A DNA stretch of 64,000 nt, from contig NZ_KV917381.1 of assembly GCF_002019795.1 (NCBI RefSeq), positions 4,062,068 to 4,126,067 on the forward strand, read 5' to 3'. This stretch comes from Bacillus alkalicellulosilyticus (GTDB lineage Bacteria; Bacillota; Bacilli; Bacillales; Bacillaceae_F). The notes beneath the pieces were generated by a model, which was not told the origin of the DNA, did not search any database, and was given only the letters and a program-made list of their open reading frames with translations. A program made the translations under genes and the position numbers. Below are positions 24,344 through 33,459 of this stretch, piece after piece. Positions within the stretch are counted from its first letter, which is position 1. The number at the start of each line of letters is the position of its first letter.

Positions 24344-24371
24344 ATATCGGTTTCATTGTGCAGGTTGTTTA
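24344..24371 (-). promoter_or_regulatory. Sigma-D promoter of flgM
   Basis: On the minus strand TAAA (24371-24368), 16 bases, then ACCGATAT (24351-24344). The spacing is one base longer than ideal. It lies between yvyF and flgM, 25 bases before the flgM start, as in B. subtilis where flgM has both a comF read-through and a sigma-D promoter. Confidence 0.75.
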
Positions 24372-24378
24372 CCTTTTT

Positions 24379-24804
24379 TTAAAATCGGTCATTTAATGTT
24401 TCATATGTTTGCTTGCGTAAGTTCTCAACTTGCTTGTTTCGTTCCTGAATTTCTTTTTCAGTTTGCTCTAGTGATATGTCACGAGCAATGTTCGTCTTAC
24501 ATCTATTACAAATACGCCCTTCACTAATCATTGTTCCACAACTGTCACATGGATACGCTAAATTCGGGAAATTATTTACTTTTATCCGTCCTTCACGTAT
24601 AAATCGATATATGAGTTCTTCTTTTACTCCTGTGCCAAACGTAACTTCAGGAACGGTGGCCATTCTATTTTCTTTTTTACGAATAAAGGTGTACACACTT
24701 TGATACTTCTCTTCAACTTCTTTATGACATTTATTGCATACCGACCGCAGAGCTTTCACAAAAATTTCTCCACAACTTGGGCAATTATCTAAATTTCCAT
24801 TCAT
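24379..24804 (-). CDS. yvyF: YvyF-type flagellar operon zinc-finger protein
   Basis: A 141-aa protein that belongs to the small family found between comFC and flgM (flagellar operon protein TIGR03826). I chose ATG 24804 (MNGNLDNCPSCGEIF) because AGGAGG sits ten bases upstream; a longer frame overlaps comFC. It has two zinc-ribbon-like clusters: CPSCGEIF with CNKCHKE near the start, and CDSCGTMISEGRICNRCKT around residues 85-105. Between them is a helix-turn-helix-like stretch (ATVPEVTFGTGVKEELIYRFIREGRIKV), and a coiled tail follows. DNA binding is plausible but unproven. Its start overlaps no upstream gene after correction. Confidence 0.85.
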   Translation of the reverse strand: MNGNLDNCPSCGEIFVKALRSVCNKCHKEVEEKYQSVYTFIRKKENRMATVPEVTFGTGVKEELIYRFIREGRIKVNNFPNLAYPCDSCGTMISEGRICNRCKTNIARDISLEQTEKEIQERNKQVENLRKQTYETLNDRF

Positions 24805-24829
24805 TTTTTTCGTTCCTCCTGAATATGGT

Positions 24830-25546
24830 TTACCCACGTGCTATTGTTATTGAACAAACCGTTCGAGCCCCGTGGTCACGAAGTATCTTAGCTGCTTGTC
24901 GTACGGTTGATCCTGTTGTATAAATATCATCTACAATTGTAATATCGGCATCTTTCACAAGTTTTTCAATGGTTTTATCTAGTGAAAAATGCCCATTTTC
25001 TAGCAATAACCTTTCTTTTTTTGATTTTTTACTTTGTTTTTGTTCATTCGTATTTCGAATCAACAGTGCTGTACAATTTGGAAGATGACTAGCAATAAGA
25101 TGTGATTGATTAAACCCTCTCTCATACTCCCGCTCTTTACTAAGTGGAATATAAGTGACAATAGTTTTTTTATGATACGTGTTGTACAGTTTTTGGATAC
25201 CAGGAATAAAGAGCTTCGCCAGTTCTGCATCTCCCCGAAATTTATACTTTGCAATGACATCTTTTAAAAAAGAATTATACAAAAAGAGGGAATGATTACT
25301 TTTTAAAACATGGCTCCATTTCTCGCTTTCACCCCAAGCAACACAGTCCAAACAATATCCGTCCCGTTGGAATTTTTCACTTATCTGTTCTAATGGTCTT
25401 CCGCAAACACCGCACAGAGAACCATTGATACCTTTTAGTTTTTGAACACATGTTGTACATAGAAGTTCTTCTCGCTGAAATGTCAGTACAGAAGCCCAAC
25501 TAACTTTTTGTAAAAACGGCCGGTCACAATATAAACAGTAGTTCAC
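24830..25546 (-). CDS. comFC: Competence protein ComFC (phosphoribosyltransferase-like)
   Basis: ComFC/GntX-type proteins are required for DNA uptake or processing of imported single strands. The 238-aa product has an N-terminal zinc ribbon with CLYCDRPF, CTTCV, CGVCGRPL and CLDC (about 4-70), then a type I phosphoribosyltransferase domain (about 85-238) with the PRPP loop DADITIVDDIYTTGSTVRQAA near residue 190-210. The start is GTG at 25546, overlapping the comFA TGA (GTGA) with GGAGG upstream. ComFB, which separates the two genes in B. subtilis, is absent here. Confidence 0.94.
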   Translation of the reverse strand: MNYCLYCDRPFLQKVSWASVLTFQREELLCTTCVQKLKGINGSLCGVCGRPLEQISEKFQRDGYCLDCVAWGESEKWSHVLKSNHSLFLYNSFLKDVIAKYKFRGDAELAKLFIPGIQKLYNTYHKKTIVTYIPLSKEREYERGFNQSHLIASHLPNCTALLIRNTNEQKQSKKSKKERLLLENGHFSLDKTIEKLVKDADITIVDDIYTTGSTVRQAAKILRDHGARTVCSITIARG

Positions 25547-27030
25547 TCTTTTTCCTCCGTTTTGTTCATTTTTATGATGTGTTTTTTTGCAGCCACCATC
25601 GCATTAGTCTTGCCATAATGAAAAAAGCGAACATCCCCTGTTGGGTAAGAACTGCTTCGCCCCACTCTACCTGCTATCTGAACGAGTGCCGATTCTGTAA
25701 AAACGTCATCTTCCGCCCCGAGTACACAAACGTCTATATTAGGAACAGTAACGCCTCGCTCAAGAATCGTCGTTGTAACAAGCAATTGAATCTTTCCTTT
25801 TCTAAAACGCTCCACCTTTTGATGTCTATCCTTGTCCTCTGCCGATACAGATTCTGTGTCATATCCTAGCTTTTTAAACAGAGCGACAACCTGTTCTCCA
25901 GATTCAATGGTTGGAACAAAAAGAAAAGCTTGTTTTTTTTGTTTTTTTCGCTGTAAGCACCAAGAATGTACCGAGGTAGGGATTTGACCTTTTCCAATTT
26001 GTTTTTTCCAATTGCCACACCACTGAAATCGCGGAACGGGAAGTGGGTGGCCGTGATAACGTCTTGCAATTGTGAGAGCCTGAAGTTCATTGCGCTTAAC
26101 CTGTTGTTGGAGTTGTTTAGAAGGGGTGGCGGTAAGATAAACGGTCGAGCAGTTCTTTTTCTGTGCTTTTTGAACAGCAAATGCAAGGCTTTTATCAAAA
26201 GAGTATGGGAAAGCATCGACCTCATCGATGATAATCACATCGAAGGCATTATAAAATCGGAGAAGCTGATGAGTTGTCGTAATGACAAGTTGACCTGTCT
26301 TCATTCTGTCAGGACTGCCACCGTATAGTGAGATGATTTGAGTTTCTGGAAACACTTGTTGTAAACGAGGGGTGAGTTCACGGATAACATCTGTTCGTGG
26401 TGCGGCCAGGGCAACTTGTTTCCCTATTCGGAGAGCTTCAGCAATTCCAGAGAAAAGCACTTCTGTTTTCCCAGCGCCACACACAGCCCACACTAGGATA
26501 TCTTGTTGCGTCGCTATCGCTTGCTTTACATTGTCAGAAGCTTTTTGTTGCCTTTCAGATAACTCTCCCGTCCAAGTTAGTACAGCTTCTCTCTTCGGCC
26601 TATTGAGTTGGGGACCTACCCAGGAGAATAGTGGTGAACACTCTGACATCCTTCCTAACATAAGACATTTACGGCAGTATGAGCAGTTCCTATGACATCG
26701 AGAACAAAAGAACGTTGCAAATAAACGCGGGGTATCATTACCACAACGTGTACAAACCAGTTTGAATTTTTGAGTGGTCACACCCGGTTGAAGCGCAACA
26801 TATCCGTGTTGAAAATGTAAGTAGAGTTCTTGAAATGAAAATGGAATTTCGTCTATTAACAGACATTTCCCTGATAGGAAGCTTTGAAGTTCTTTACTAA
26901 AACGAAAAGAATGTTGTAACGCTGGGGTGGTTATTGAAGGAATCTGGCTAATTGAAACACTTTCATCTGGAAAAGGCGCGGATATAACTGGTGAAAGTTG
27001 GTGAGTGGAGGAATCAATCATAAACCTCAC
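25543..27030 (-). CDS. comFA: Competence DNA-uptake helicase ComFA
   Basis: A DEAD-box-type ATPase on the cytoplasmic face of the uptake channel, thought to pull in single-stranded DNA. The 495-aa product has a four-cysteine zinc finger at about 93-127 (CTRCG, CSRC, CSYCRKC), Walker A CGAGKTE near 184-190, ITTTHQLL, the Walker B IIIDEVDAFPY, TATPSKQL and the helicase C-terminal domain with TTTILERGVTVPNIDV and QIAGRVGRSSSYPTGDV. The start is GTG 27030 with AAGGAG eight bases upstream; ATG 27021 is the alternative. It is first in the comFA-comFC operon. The upstream intergenic region carries CGGACA repeats rather than a clear ComK box. Confidence 0.95.
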   Translation of the reverse strand: MRFMIDSSTHQLSPVISAPFPDESVSISQIPSITTPALQHSFRFSKELQSFLSGKCLLIDEIPFSFQELYLHFQHGYVALQPGVTTQKFKLVCTRCGNDTPRLFATFFCSRCHRNCSYCRKCLMLGRMSECSPLFSWVGPQLNRPKREAVLTWTGELSERQQKASDNVKQAIATQQDILVWAVCGAGKTEVLFSGIAEALRIGKQVALAAPRTDVIRELTPRLQQVFPETQIISLYGGSPDRMKTGQLVITTTHQLLRFYNAFDVIIIDEVDAFPYSFDKSLAFAVQKAQKKNCSTVYLTATPSKQLQQQVKRNELQALTIARRYHGHPLPVPRFQWCGNWKKQIGKGQIPTSVHSWCLQRKKQKKQAFLFVPTIESGEQVVALFKKLGYDTESVSAEDKDRHQKVERFRKGKIQLLVTTTILERGVTVPNIDVCVLGAEDDVFTESALVQIAGRVGRSSSYPTGDVRFFHYGKTNAMVAAKKHIIKMNKTEEKE

Positions 27031-27097
27031 GTACAGAGCTCCTTTCTTACAGCAATTTCTGCCTACTTGGTTACCATACGAACTATGAATTATTGTT

Positions 27098-27220
27098 CGG
27101 ACACAGAATCCGCTACGACCTCTTTTACAAAGTTTTTTTGGATTCTAAGGGAATAGCGGTACGTATGTCCGATACAATGGATAATAATAAAAATGTGTAT
27201 AATAACGTCTCTTGTGTCCG
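27098..27220. repeat. CGGACA repeat cluster A (three units)
   Basis: Three copies of a 20-bp unit, CGGACA-N7-Y-S-Y-TATT: forward at 27098-27117 (last two bases diverge), reverse at 27171-27152 and reverse at 27220-27201. The first two face each other and form a hairpin-like pair, with an inner AGAATCC/GGATTCT stem. It lies between degV and comFA. The same unit occurs four times at 33460-33636. Confidence 0.65.
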
Positions 27221-27242
27221 CAAGAGGTTAACTAACTAAAAA

Positions 27243-27264
27243 TCCGAGACTGCTCTCAAGTCTT
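27243..27264 (-). terminator. Weak terminator of degV
   Basis: On the minus strand AGACT (27263-27259) and AGTCT (27251-27247) form a short stem that begins inside the degV stop codon, followed by CGGATTTTTAG. Only 5 bp of stem, so efficiency is doubtful. Confidence 0.4.
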
Positions 27265-28111
27265 ATGAGTAATTCCAACAGATAGCTAGACTTCCTTCAC
27301 CTAGGTGAGTGCCTAGGACTGGACCGAAGAAGCTGATTGAGATATGTGCCTTTGGATATTTTGCTTGTAATTCATCAGCAATTTCTTTTGCTTGGTCCTC
27401 ACGCTTAGCTTGGACGATAGCAATCTTAAGTTCTTCATTTTGTTTTACATCTTCTTCAAGCATGGAGAAGATTTTTGCTAATGCTTTCTTTTGAGTTCGT
27501 ACTTTTTCAAAAGGAACAATTTTACCATCAACTAAGTGAAGGATTGGTTTAATTTTTAATAAGCTTCCTACTAAAAGTTGCGCTGCGTTCATCCGACCAC
27601 CGCGGTGTAAATGGTTTAAATCGTCAACTACAAAATACGCTTTGTTTTTACTTTTCATTTCTTCCACTTTTAAAATAATTTCCTCAACAGACTTGCCTGC
27701 CTTAGCAAGTTGAGCTGCTTCAAGAGCATAGAAAGCTAAAGGTGAACTAGCTATTTCAGAATCGATTGGGTGAATTTTAATGCCTTCAACCATTGTTGAT
27801 GCTGACACAGCTGATTGAAATGTACCACTTAGTTTACTTGATAAGTGGATACAGATTACATCTTCTACTCCTTCGCTTTGTAGCTTCTCAAACAACTCTG
27901 CAAAAACTCCAACAGCAGGTTGAGAAGTAGTCGGGAGCTTATCTGATGTTTTTATTAATTCATAAAAGGCATCCGCCTTTAAATCCACGCTTTCTTGATA
28001 CGATATGTCGCCAAAAATGACATTAAGTGGAACGACATGAATATCATTTTCTTTAATCTGCTCATCTGAAAGGTAAGCTGTACTATCGGTAACAACTGCA
28101 ATTTTACTCAT
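27263..28111 (-). CDS. degV: DegV family fatty-acid-binding protein
   Basis: DegV proteins (FakB type) bind a fatty acid and present it to the kinase FakA, feeding exogenous or recycled acyl chains into lipid synthesis. The 282-aa product has the two-domain DegV fold: KIAVVTDSTAYLSDEQI at the start, DLKADAFYELI, the acid-binding TSQPAVG (about 78-84), LSSKLSGTFQSA, and VVDDLNHLHRGGRM with the C-terminal GPVLGTHLGEGSLAICW. All are hallmarks of the family. The ATG at 28111 has GTGAGG upstream. It is monocistronic, in the same place as B. subtilis yviA. A role with DegU is not implied by the name. Confidence 0.95.
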   Translation of the reverse strand: MSKIAVVTDSTAYLSDEQIKENDIHVVPLNVIFGDISYQESVDLKADAFYELIKTSDKLPTTSQPAVGVFAELFEKLQSEGVEDVICIHLSSKLSGTFQSAVSASTMVEGIKIHPIDSEIASSPLAFYALEAAQLAKAGKSVEEIILKVEEMKSKNKAYFVVDDLNHLHRGGRMNAAQLLVGSLLKIKPILHLVDGKIVPFEKVRTQKKALAKIFSMLEEDVKQNEELKIAIVQAKREDQAKEIADELQAKYPKAHISISFFGPVLGTHLGEGSLAICWNYS

Positions 28112-28241
28112 TATTCTAACCTCACTTTTTTAGACTTTTATACTATATTCTCTATCTTGAATACAGAATCCTGTTAACTTGTCTCACCTTCTTATATTCT
28201 GTCTCTTCGAATAAATAACAACGGTCTTAAATGTTTTATGA

Positions 28242-28278
28242 CAAAAGAAAAAAGGTAAACAAAAAAATGTTTACCTTT
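28242..28278 (-). terminator. Terminator of degS-degU
   Basis: Perfect arms AAAGGTAAACA (28251-28261) and TGTTTACCTTT (28268-28278), followed on the minus strand by TTTTCTTTTG. It lies 8 bases past the degU stop. Confidence 0.87.
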
Positions 28279-28285
28279 GCTTTCA

Positions 28286-28987
28286 TTAATTGACTTTAAC
28301 CCAGCCATTTTTAATGGATTCCACAACTGCCTGTGTACGGTCATTCACACTCATTTTTTGCAAGATGTTACTTACATGGTTTTTAACTGTTTTTTCACTA
28401 ATATATAATGCCTCACCAATCATACGGTTACTATGCCCATCTGTCATTAACTGAAGAACTTCACACTCACGACGAGTTAAAATGTGTAAAGGTTTGCGGT
28501 ATTCCACTTCTTTAAATCCAATTTCAGCATCGTTTTCATCGTCTTCTCTAGCTAAACGACGATATTCATTAATTAAGTTATGAGTTACTTTTGGATGAAT
28601 GTATGCTCCACCAGCACCAACAACTTTTACAGCTTCAATTAAGGCATCCGCATCCATTTCTTTTAATAAGTAACCCGCTGCTCCTGTTTTTAGAACGTGT
28701 GTTACATAGGTCTCATCATCATGAATAGATAAAATAAGGACTTTTACTTCAGGATATTTTTGAACTAACTCTCTAGTCGCTTCTACACCATTAATTTTTG
28801 GCATATTGATATCCATTAAGATTACGTCTGGTTGATACTGTTCTACTAGTTCAACTGCAACAGCTCCATCATCACCCTCAGCAACCACTTCGAAATCTTG
28901 CTCCATTGCAAGAATACGTTTTACTCCTTCACGAAATAATTGGTGGTCATCAATAATTACAATTCGAATCACTTGATTATCATTCAT
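28286..28987 (-). CDS. degU: Response regulator DegU
   Basis: The output regulator of the DegS-DegU system, which switches between motility, competence, exoenzyme and biofilm programmes. The 233-aa NarL/FixJ-type protein has a receiver domain ([14 protein letters not shown], phosphoacceptor Asp in [16 protein letters not shown] near 56, switch Ser/Thr in LILSIHDDE) and a LuxR-type helix-turn-helix at about 165-230 ([36 protein letters not shown] pattern). The ATG at 28987 has GAGAGGTG upstream; degS ends 56 bases before. Its known regulon includes flgM and comK in B. subtilis, both of which relate to genes in this window. Confidence 0.97.
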   Translation of the reverse strand: MNDNQVIRIVIIDDHQLFREGVKRILAMEQDFEVVAEGDDGAVAVELVEQYQPDVILMDINMPKINGVEATRELVQKYPEVKVLILSIHDDETYVTHVLKTGAAGYLLKEMDADALIEAVKVVGAGGAYIHPKVTHNLINEYRRLAREDDENDAEIGFKEVEYRKPLHILTRRECEVLQLMTDGHSNRMIGEALYISEKTVKNHVSNILQKMSVNDRTQAVVESIKNGWVKVN

Positions 28988-29043
28988 TGCCTTTCACCTC
29001 TCCATATTCAACATGTTTTTTATTTTGATAGTTTCATTGATTG

Positions 29044-30180
29044 TTAATCGTTCATTAATGGTACTACAATAAAAATGGTTGTTCCTACATTTAGTTTTGA
29101 AGTGATTTTCATTTCCCCTTTAAGCATATTTATTCTTTCTTTCATGCCAATTAAGCCAAATGACCCCTCTTTTTTTTCTTTCATATCAAAACCTTGTCCA
29201 TCATCTTTTACTAAAATGATCACTTTTTTATCTGTTATTTCTATTTTGACTTCAACCTCAGTTGCATTCGCGTGTTTATAGGCATTTTGTAGAGCCTCTT
29301 GTACAAGGCGGAATAAAGCAACTTCTAGTTGAGGAGGAATTCTTTTCTCTTTGCCTACATTTTTGAAAGAAAGCTTCATATTTGTATGTTCGGCAAATGT
29401 TTTTATATACTTAGATAAAGTAGGAACCAGTCCTAAATCATCGAGTGCCATAGGTCGTAAATCATAGATGATCCGTCGTACTTCACCAAGAGACAGTTTT
29501 ACCATTTTACGTAAATCTTTTATTTCGCTAAGTGCCTCTTGAATTCCTCTTTCATTATAAATTCGTTCAATTAATTCTGAACGAAGAAGAAGATTTGCCA
29601 TCATTTGAGCTGGACCATCATGAATTTCTCGTGATAAACGCTTTCTTTCTTCTTCCTGCGCCTCTATTATCTTTAAACCAAATTTCTGTTTTTCTTTAGC
29701 ATCTTCAACAATTTCTCCAAATTGTCGTAAATCTCCTGCTAGAAAATTATAGACAACCGACATTTGTCCCGATAGTGTATCAGACCGCTCAATCGTCTCT
29801 CGCAGTGCGCCTATTCGTCGCTCGATCGAATCCCTTCGTTCTCTAAGTTGTTGTTCCTCATGTCGAAGTATCGCTAATTGCACTTGAAATTCATTTGCTT
29901 GTTCATATGCAACTCGCACTTCGTCATTGGAAAATTTATCAAAGTTTTTACTTACTTCTACTAGACGATTTCGAGCTAGTCTTGCTTGTCTATCCGTTTG
30001 GTCCGATTTTTCAATGAGGTCGTTCACTTTTAATCGAACTTCACACAATTCTTTTTCAAGCATTTGAAATTCATGTCGAGATTGTTCCCCTATTTTAAAA
30101 ATTTCTTCACGGCTTGCTCCCACCGTGTCAATCGTCTTTGTTATAATCTGTTCTAATACTTGTTTGTCTGCCAAAGACAA
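29044..30180 (-). CDS. degS: Sensor histidine kinase DegS
   Basis: A cytoplasmic kinase that phosphorylates DegU. The 378-aa product has no membrane segment. It has a long N-terminal coiled coil (about 15-180, including RRDSIERRIGALRETIERS), the HisKA_3 dimerisation domain with EAQEEERKRLSREIHDGPAQMM (phospho-His in EIHDGPAQ) and a C-terminal HATPase domain (VRRIIYDLRPMALDDLGLVPTL, FRLVQEALQNAYKHA, VKDDGQGFDM, GSFGLIGMKERINMLKG). The start is TTG at 30180 (TTG TCT TTG GCA), with AAGGTGG upstream. It is divergent from yvyE and forms an operon with degU. Confidence 0.97.
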   Translation of the reverse strand: MSLADKQVLEQIITKTIDTVGASREEIFKIGEQSRHEFQMLEKELCEVRLKVNDLIEKSDQTDRQARLARNRLVEVSKNFDKFSNDEVRVAYEQANEFQVQLAILRHEEQQLRERRDSIERRIGALRETIERSDTLSGQMSVVYNFLAGDLRQFGEIVEDAKEKQKFGLKIIEAQEEERKRLSREIHDGPAQMMANLLLRSELIERIYNERGIQEALSEIKDLRKMVKLSLGEVRRIIYDLRPMALDDLGLVPTLSKYIKTFAEHTNMKLSFKNVGKEKRIPPQLEVALFRLVQEALQNAYKHANATEVEVKIEITDKKVIILVKDDGQGFDMKEKKEGSFGLIGMKERINMLKGEMKITSKLNVGTTIFIVVPLMND

Positions 30181-30404
30181 TTCACCACCTTTATGCCCTT
30201 ACATGGATAATATAATATATCATACCTACAACATAATTGGTTATTATAAATATATCAATCTCAAAAATTTGGCTTTTTCGATTTAATATGCTAATTTTAT
30301 CACAGATTCGAGGATTTTTTTTACAAATTTATCATACTATTATAACATTAGTACTTTATTTCTATTCTTTTTTTTAAAAATATTTAATATCGGAGTGTTT
30401 TATC

Positions 30405-31037
30405 ATGCTAACGACCTATTTTACAGTAAAAGGATATGGTGAGAACGAGATCAACATTCAAAAATCACGATTTATTTCCTATATAAATAGAGCAGAAAAT
30501 GAAGCAGATGCACAAGACTTTATTGAAAAAATAAAAAAACAACATTGGAATGCTAATCATAACTGTTCTGCATATCTTATTGGAGAGAAGGATGAAATTC
30601 AAAAAGCTAATGATGATGGAGAACCAAGCGGAACAGCAGGCGTACCCATTTTAGAGGTTTTAAAGAAAAGGAAACTCAAAGATACGGTCGTTGTCATTAC
30701 TCGCTATTTTGGCGGAATTAAATTAGGAGCTGGTGGATTAATTCGAGCTTACGGATCTGCTACTAGCGAGGGGTTACACGCTGTTGGCATTGTTCAAAGA
30801 AAATTAGTACAAGTGATGAAAACAAAAATCGATTATCACTGGCTCGGAAAAGTAGAGAACGCGTTGCGACAATCAACATATCCCATAAAGTCAATTCAAT
30901 ATTTGGAACAAGTGGAAATAGAAACTTACGTTGTTTTTGAAGAAACCGAACGTTTTATAGAATGGATGACTAACGAAACAAACGCTCAAGGAAACATTAC
31001 AAAGGGACATACCGATTACTTAGAAGAATTAGTATAG
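30405..31037 (+). CDS. yvyE: YigZ/IMPACT family protein YvyE
   Basis: A widely conserved protein of the IMPACT/YigZ family; a role in translation has been proposed for relatives but is not settled. The 210-aa product has the N-terminal UPF0029 domain (QKSRFISYINRAENEADAQDFI, HNCSAYLIG, NDDGEPSGTAGVPILEVL, VVVITRYFGGIKLGAGGLIRAYG) and a C-terminal DUF1949 ferredoxin-like domain (about 135-200). These motifs are unmistakable. ATG 30405 follows CGGAGTG. It is divergently placed from degS, with tagV following on the same strand, exactly as in B. subtilis. Confidence 0.95.
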   Translation: MLTTYFTVKGYGENEINIQKSRFISYINRAENEADAQDFIEKIKKQHWNANHNCSAYLIGEKDEIQKANDDGEPSGTAGVPILEVLKKRKLKDTVVVITRYFGGIKLGAGGLIRAYGSATSEGLHAVGIVQRKLVQVMKTKIDYHWLGKVENALRQSTYPIKSIQYLEQVEIETYVVFEETERFIEWMTNETNAQGNITKGHTDYLEELV

Positions 31038-31183
31038 TATAGCAAACCATTGACATGGAATTCGAGCAAATCATACAAAGACTACAATAATATTACAGAT
31101 TACGTATTTCCCTTTACTGTATAACCTATGTCCATTAAAATAATGGAGGGGCTTACTTTTAATCTGAAAAGAGGTATTAAATT

Positions 31184-32203
31184 ATGAAGCGAGAAGAAAA
31201 AAGAAAGCAGGACAACATTCAAAAACGAAAAAAAGTCCTGAAAATCTTAGTCATTCTAAGCCTCTTTCTATTCATTTCAGTTGGCGGTGCCGCAGCTTAT
31301 GTCGTTTTCAAGTTAGAAAGTGTAGCAACAAGTTCTCAACAGGACTTGGATAGAGGGATAAAATCAGAGCTTAGAACCGAAACTGTAAACCCAAGCAAAG
31401 ATAATATTTCGATTCTCTTATTAGGTGAGGACGCTCGACCTGGTGAAACACGTGCTCGTACGGATGCAATCGTAGTGGCAACGTTCAATAAGAGTGACAA
31501 TTCAGTTATTCTTACAAGTATACCTCGTGATACGAGAGTCGAAATCATAGGCAGAGGAACGCTCGACAAAATTAACCATGCTCATGCCTTTGGTGGAGTC
31601 GATATGACGATCGATACAGTTGAAAATCTATTAGATATTCCGATAGATTATTTCGTTAAGCTAAACTTTGAATCTTTTATTCAAGTCGTAGATGCTCTTG
31701 GAGGCGTAGAAATTGAAGTTCCGTTTACGTTTAGAGAGAAGGATACAAGTAATCAGTGGCTTACCTTTGAAGAAGGCATTCGCCAATTAAATGGGGAAGC
31801 AGCATTAGCTTACGTTCGTATGAGAAAACACCCTCAAGGCGGCGGTGACCTTGGAAGAGGTCAAAGACAACAACAAATGCTAAAAGCCATTATCGACAAA
31901 AGCGCGTCACTTTCATCCATTACCAGGTTTGATGATGTCATTAATGCCGTTGGAGATAACCTTACTATGAATTTATCATTCGGAAACATAGTTTCATTAC
32001 ATTCGTACGCGAATGCATTACATGACATTGAAATGGTACAAATCGGCGGAAATGACTTGATGTTAGAAGGTATTTATTATTTTGAACCAGCCCCCGAATC
32101 CGTCGATGACATTAGACAACTGTTACGAAACCATTTACAGTTAGAAAATAAGTATGTGGTTTCACCTGAACAAGAAAAACCCATAGAGATTTCTGCACAA
32201 TAA
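31184..32203 (+). CDS. tagV: LCP (LytR-CpsA-Psr) wall polymer ligase TagV
   Basis: LCP enzymes transfer undecaprenyl-linked teichoic acids or other anionic glycopolymers to peptidoglycan on the outer membrane face. The 339-aa product has a basic cytoplasmic N-terminus, one membrane segment at about 22-44 and the extracellular LCP domain at about 70-235 with LLLGEDARPGETRARTDAI, SIPRDTRVEI, INHAHAFGG and YVRMRKHPQGGGDLGRGQRQQ; the Arg/Asp residues of the pyrophosphate site are present. ATG 31184 has AAGAGG upstream. It corresponds by position (between yvyE and tagO) to B. subtilis YvhJ/TagV. It could attach both teichoic acid and the polymer made by the 45-62 kb cluster. Confidence 0.93.
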   Translation: MKREEKRKQDNIQKRKKVLKILVILSLFLFISVGGAAAYVVFKLESVATSSQQDLDRGIKSELRTETVNPSKDNISILLLGEDARPGETRARTDAIVVATFNKSDNSVILTSIPRDTRVEIIGRGTLDKINHAHAFGGVDMTIDTVENLLDIPIDYFVKLNFESFIQVVDALGGVEIEVPFTFREKDTSNQWLTFEEGIRQLNGEAALAYVRMRKHPQGGGDLGRGQRQQQMLKAIIDKSASLSSITRFDDVINAVGDNLTMNLSFGNIVSLHSYANALHDIEMVQIGGNDLMLEGIYYFEPAPESVDDIRQLLRNHLQLENKYVVSPEQEKPIEISAQ

Positions 32204-32218
32204 CATTAACATGAGGAT

Positions 32219-32251
32219 GAGCCCGTGGCACTCTGCTTCGGACTCTTTTTT
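32219..32251 (+). terminator. Terminator of tagV
   Basis: GAGCCCG (32219-32225) pairs with CGGACTC (32239-32245) with one mismatch, with an inner GCA/TGC pairing, followed by TTTTTTATTT on the plus strand. It also lies right at the end of the convergent tagO gene, so it may serve both. Confidence 0.7.
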
Positions 32252-33326
32252 ATTTGCGCAAGCCTTCCCTAAGCGTATACATCCGTTTTATCGCATTCGT
32301 GACAGGCTTTCTTTGTCCAATTAAACCAATAAATTCAGCATACAATTCAATCATAAGAAGCATGACCACGATGAATACTAATGACGTCCATAGCGCCGTG
32401 TTGGTAAATAGGATGGCACATATTCCAAAGAAGCAACTGTACCCATAAACAATAAATACAGTTTGTCTATGACTGTAGCCCATTTCAAGCAAACAATGAT
32501 GGAGATGCCCTTTATCAGGTGTTGAGATCTTTTGTTGATTAAGAATTCTTCGAATGATGGCAAAAACCGTATCGAATATGGGGACCGCTAATATAATGAC
32601 AGGAATGACAAAACTAAAGAGCGTGACACTTTTGAATAACCCTAAAATTGAAATAATGGCAATGCAATAACCTAAAAATAACGCTCCTGTGTCTCCCATA
32701 AAAATCATAGCTGGATGAAAATTAAACAGAAGAAATGCTAACGTACTGCCGATAAGGATAACTGACATACCAATGACAACAGCATGATTTGCTGGGTCAA
32801 TGATACCCATTATAACGATTGTCGTAAGTGCGATAATTGCGACTCCTCCTGCAAGTCCATCTAAACCATCAATTAAGTTTATTGCGTTTGTTATCGCAAC
32901 GATCCATATTATTGTAATCGCATAACTAAATACTCCTAACTGAATATCACCAATATACGGAAAATGAATCGATTGAATAATTAAGCCAGATGATACTACA
33001 ATGGTTGCGGCGACAAGTTGCAACACCAGCTTTATTTTTGCGTCTAGACTGTATTTATCATCGACAATCCCAGTAACAATAATAACGAGTGCCCCAGCAA
33101 TAATATGTGATATATAATCACTCTGAGGAGAAAGATATATAAAACCGATTGCAGCCCCAACGATAATTGAAACCCCGCCTAATCTTGGGATTGGAGTGAT
33201 ATGCACATTTCGTTGGTTCGGCTTGTCCATAAATTTAAAGTGTTTTGCAAATTTGATAACAGCCGGTGTAAGCAAAAGAGAAATTGAGAATGCAATGCAA
33301 AATGCAACTATAAAATCAAGTACCAT
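32250..33326 (-). CDS. tagO: Undecaprenyl-phosphate GlcNAc-1-phosphate transferase TagO
   Basis: A polytopic enzyme that starts wall teichoic acid (and often other polymers) by linking GlcNAc-1-P to undecaprenyl phosphate. I chose ATG 33326 (MVLDFIVAFCIAF) because GGGAGGTGGAGG sits directly upstream; the open frame extends further to 33425 but the extension looks non-membrane and untypical. The 358-aa product has about ten or eleven membrane segments, the Mg-binding DDKYSLDAK, NAINLIDGLDGLAGG, MGDTGALFLG and the HHCLLEMG histidine motif of the MraY/WecA/TagO family. It is convergent with tagV. Confidence 0.95.
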   Translation of the reverse strand: MVLDFIVAFCIAFSISLLLTPAVIKFAKHFKFMDKPNQRNVHITPIPRLGGVSIIVGAAIGFIYLSPQSDYISHIIAGALVIIVTGIVDDKYSLDAKIKLVLQLVAATIVVSSGLIIQSIHFPYIGDIQLGVFSYAITIIWIVAITNAINLIDGLDGLAGGVAIIALTTIVIMGIIDPANHAVVIGMSVILIGSTLAFLLFNFHPAMIFMGDTGALFLGYCIAIISILGLFKSVTLFSFVIPVIILAVPIFDTVFAIIRRILNQQKISTPDKGHLHHCLLEMGYSHRQTVFIVYGYSCFFGICAILFTNTALWTSLVFIVVMLLMIELYAEFIGLIGQRKPVTNAIKRMYTLREGLRK

Positions 33327-33459
33327 CAACCTCCACCTCCCTTTATGTTCATTATCTTTTACAGTTTTGTTACAAATTAAACCCAGGGAACCGCAATGGA
33401 TCAACTTGGTTAAAGAAGTTATCAAGACGCGATGATGTCTACCTACGTTACATGCCCAA

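Noticed and set aside
27031-27097. ComK box upstream of comFA
   Set aside because: No pair of AAAA-N5-TTTT motifs with correct spacing could be found.
33327-33425. N-terminal extension of TagO to 33425
   Set aside because: The extension is polar, unlike TagO, and the GGGAGGTGGAGG ribosome site lies inside it, just before ATG 33326.
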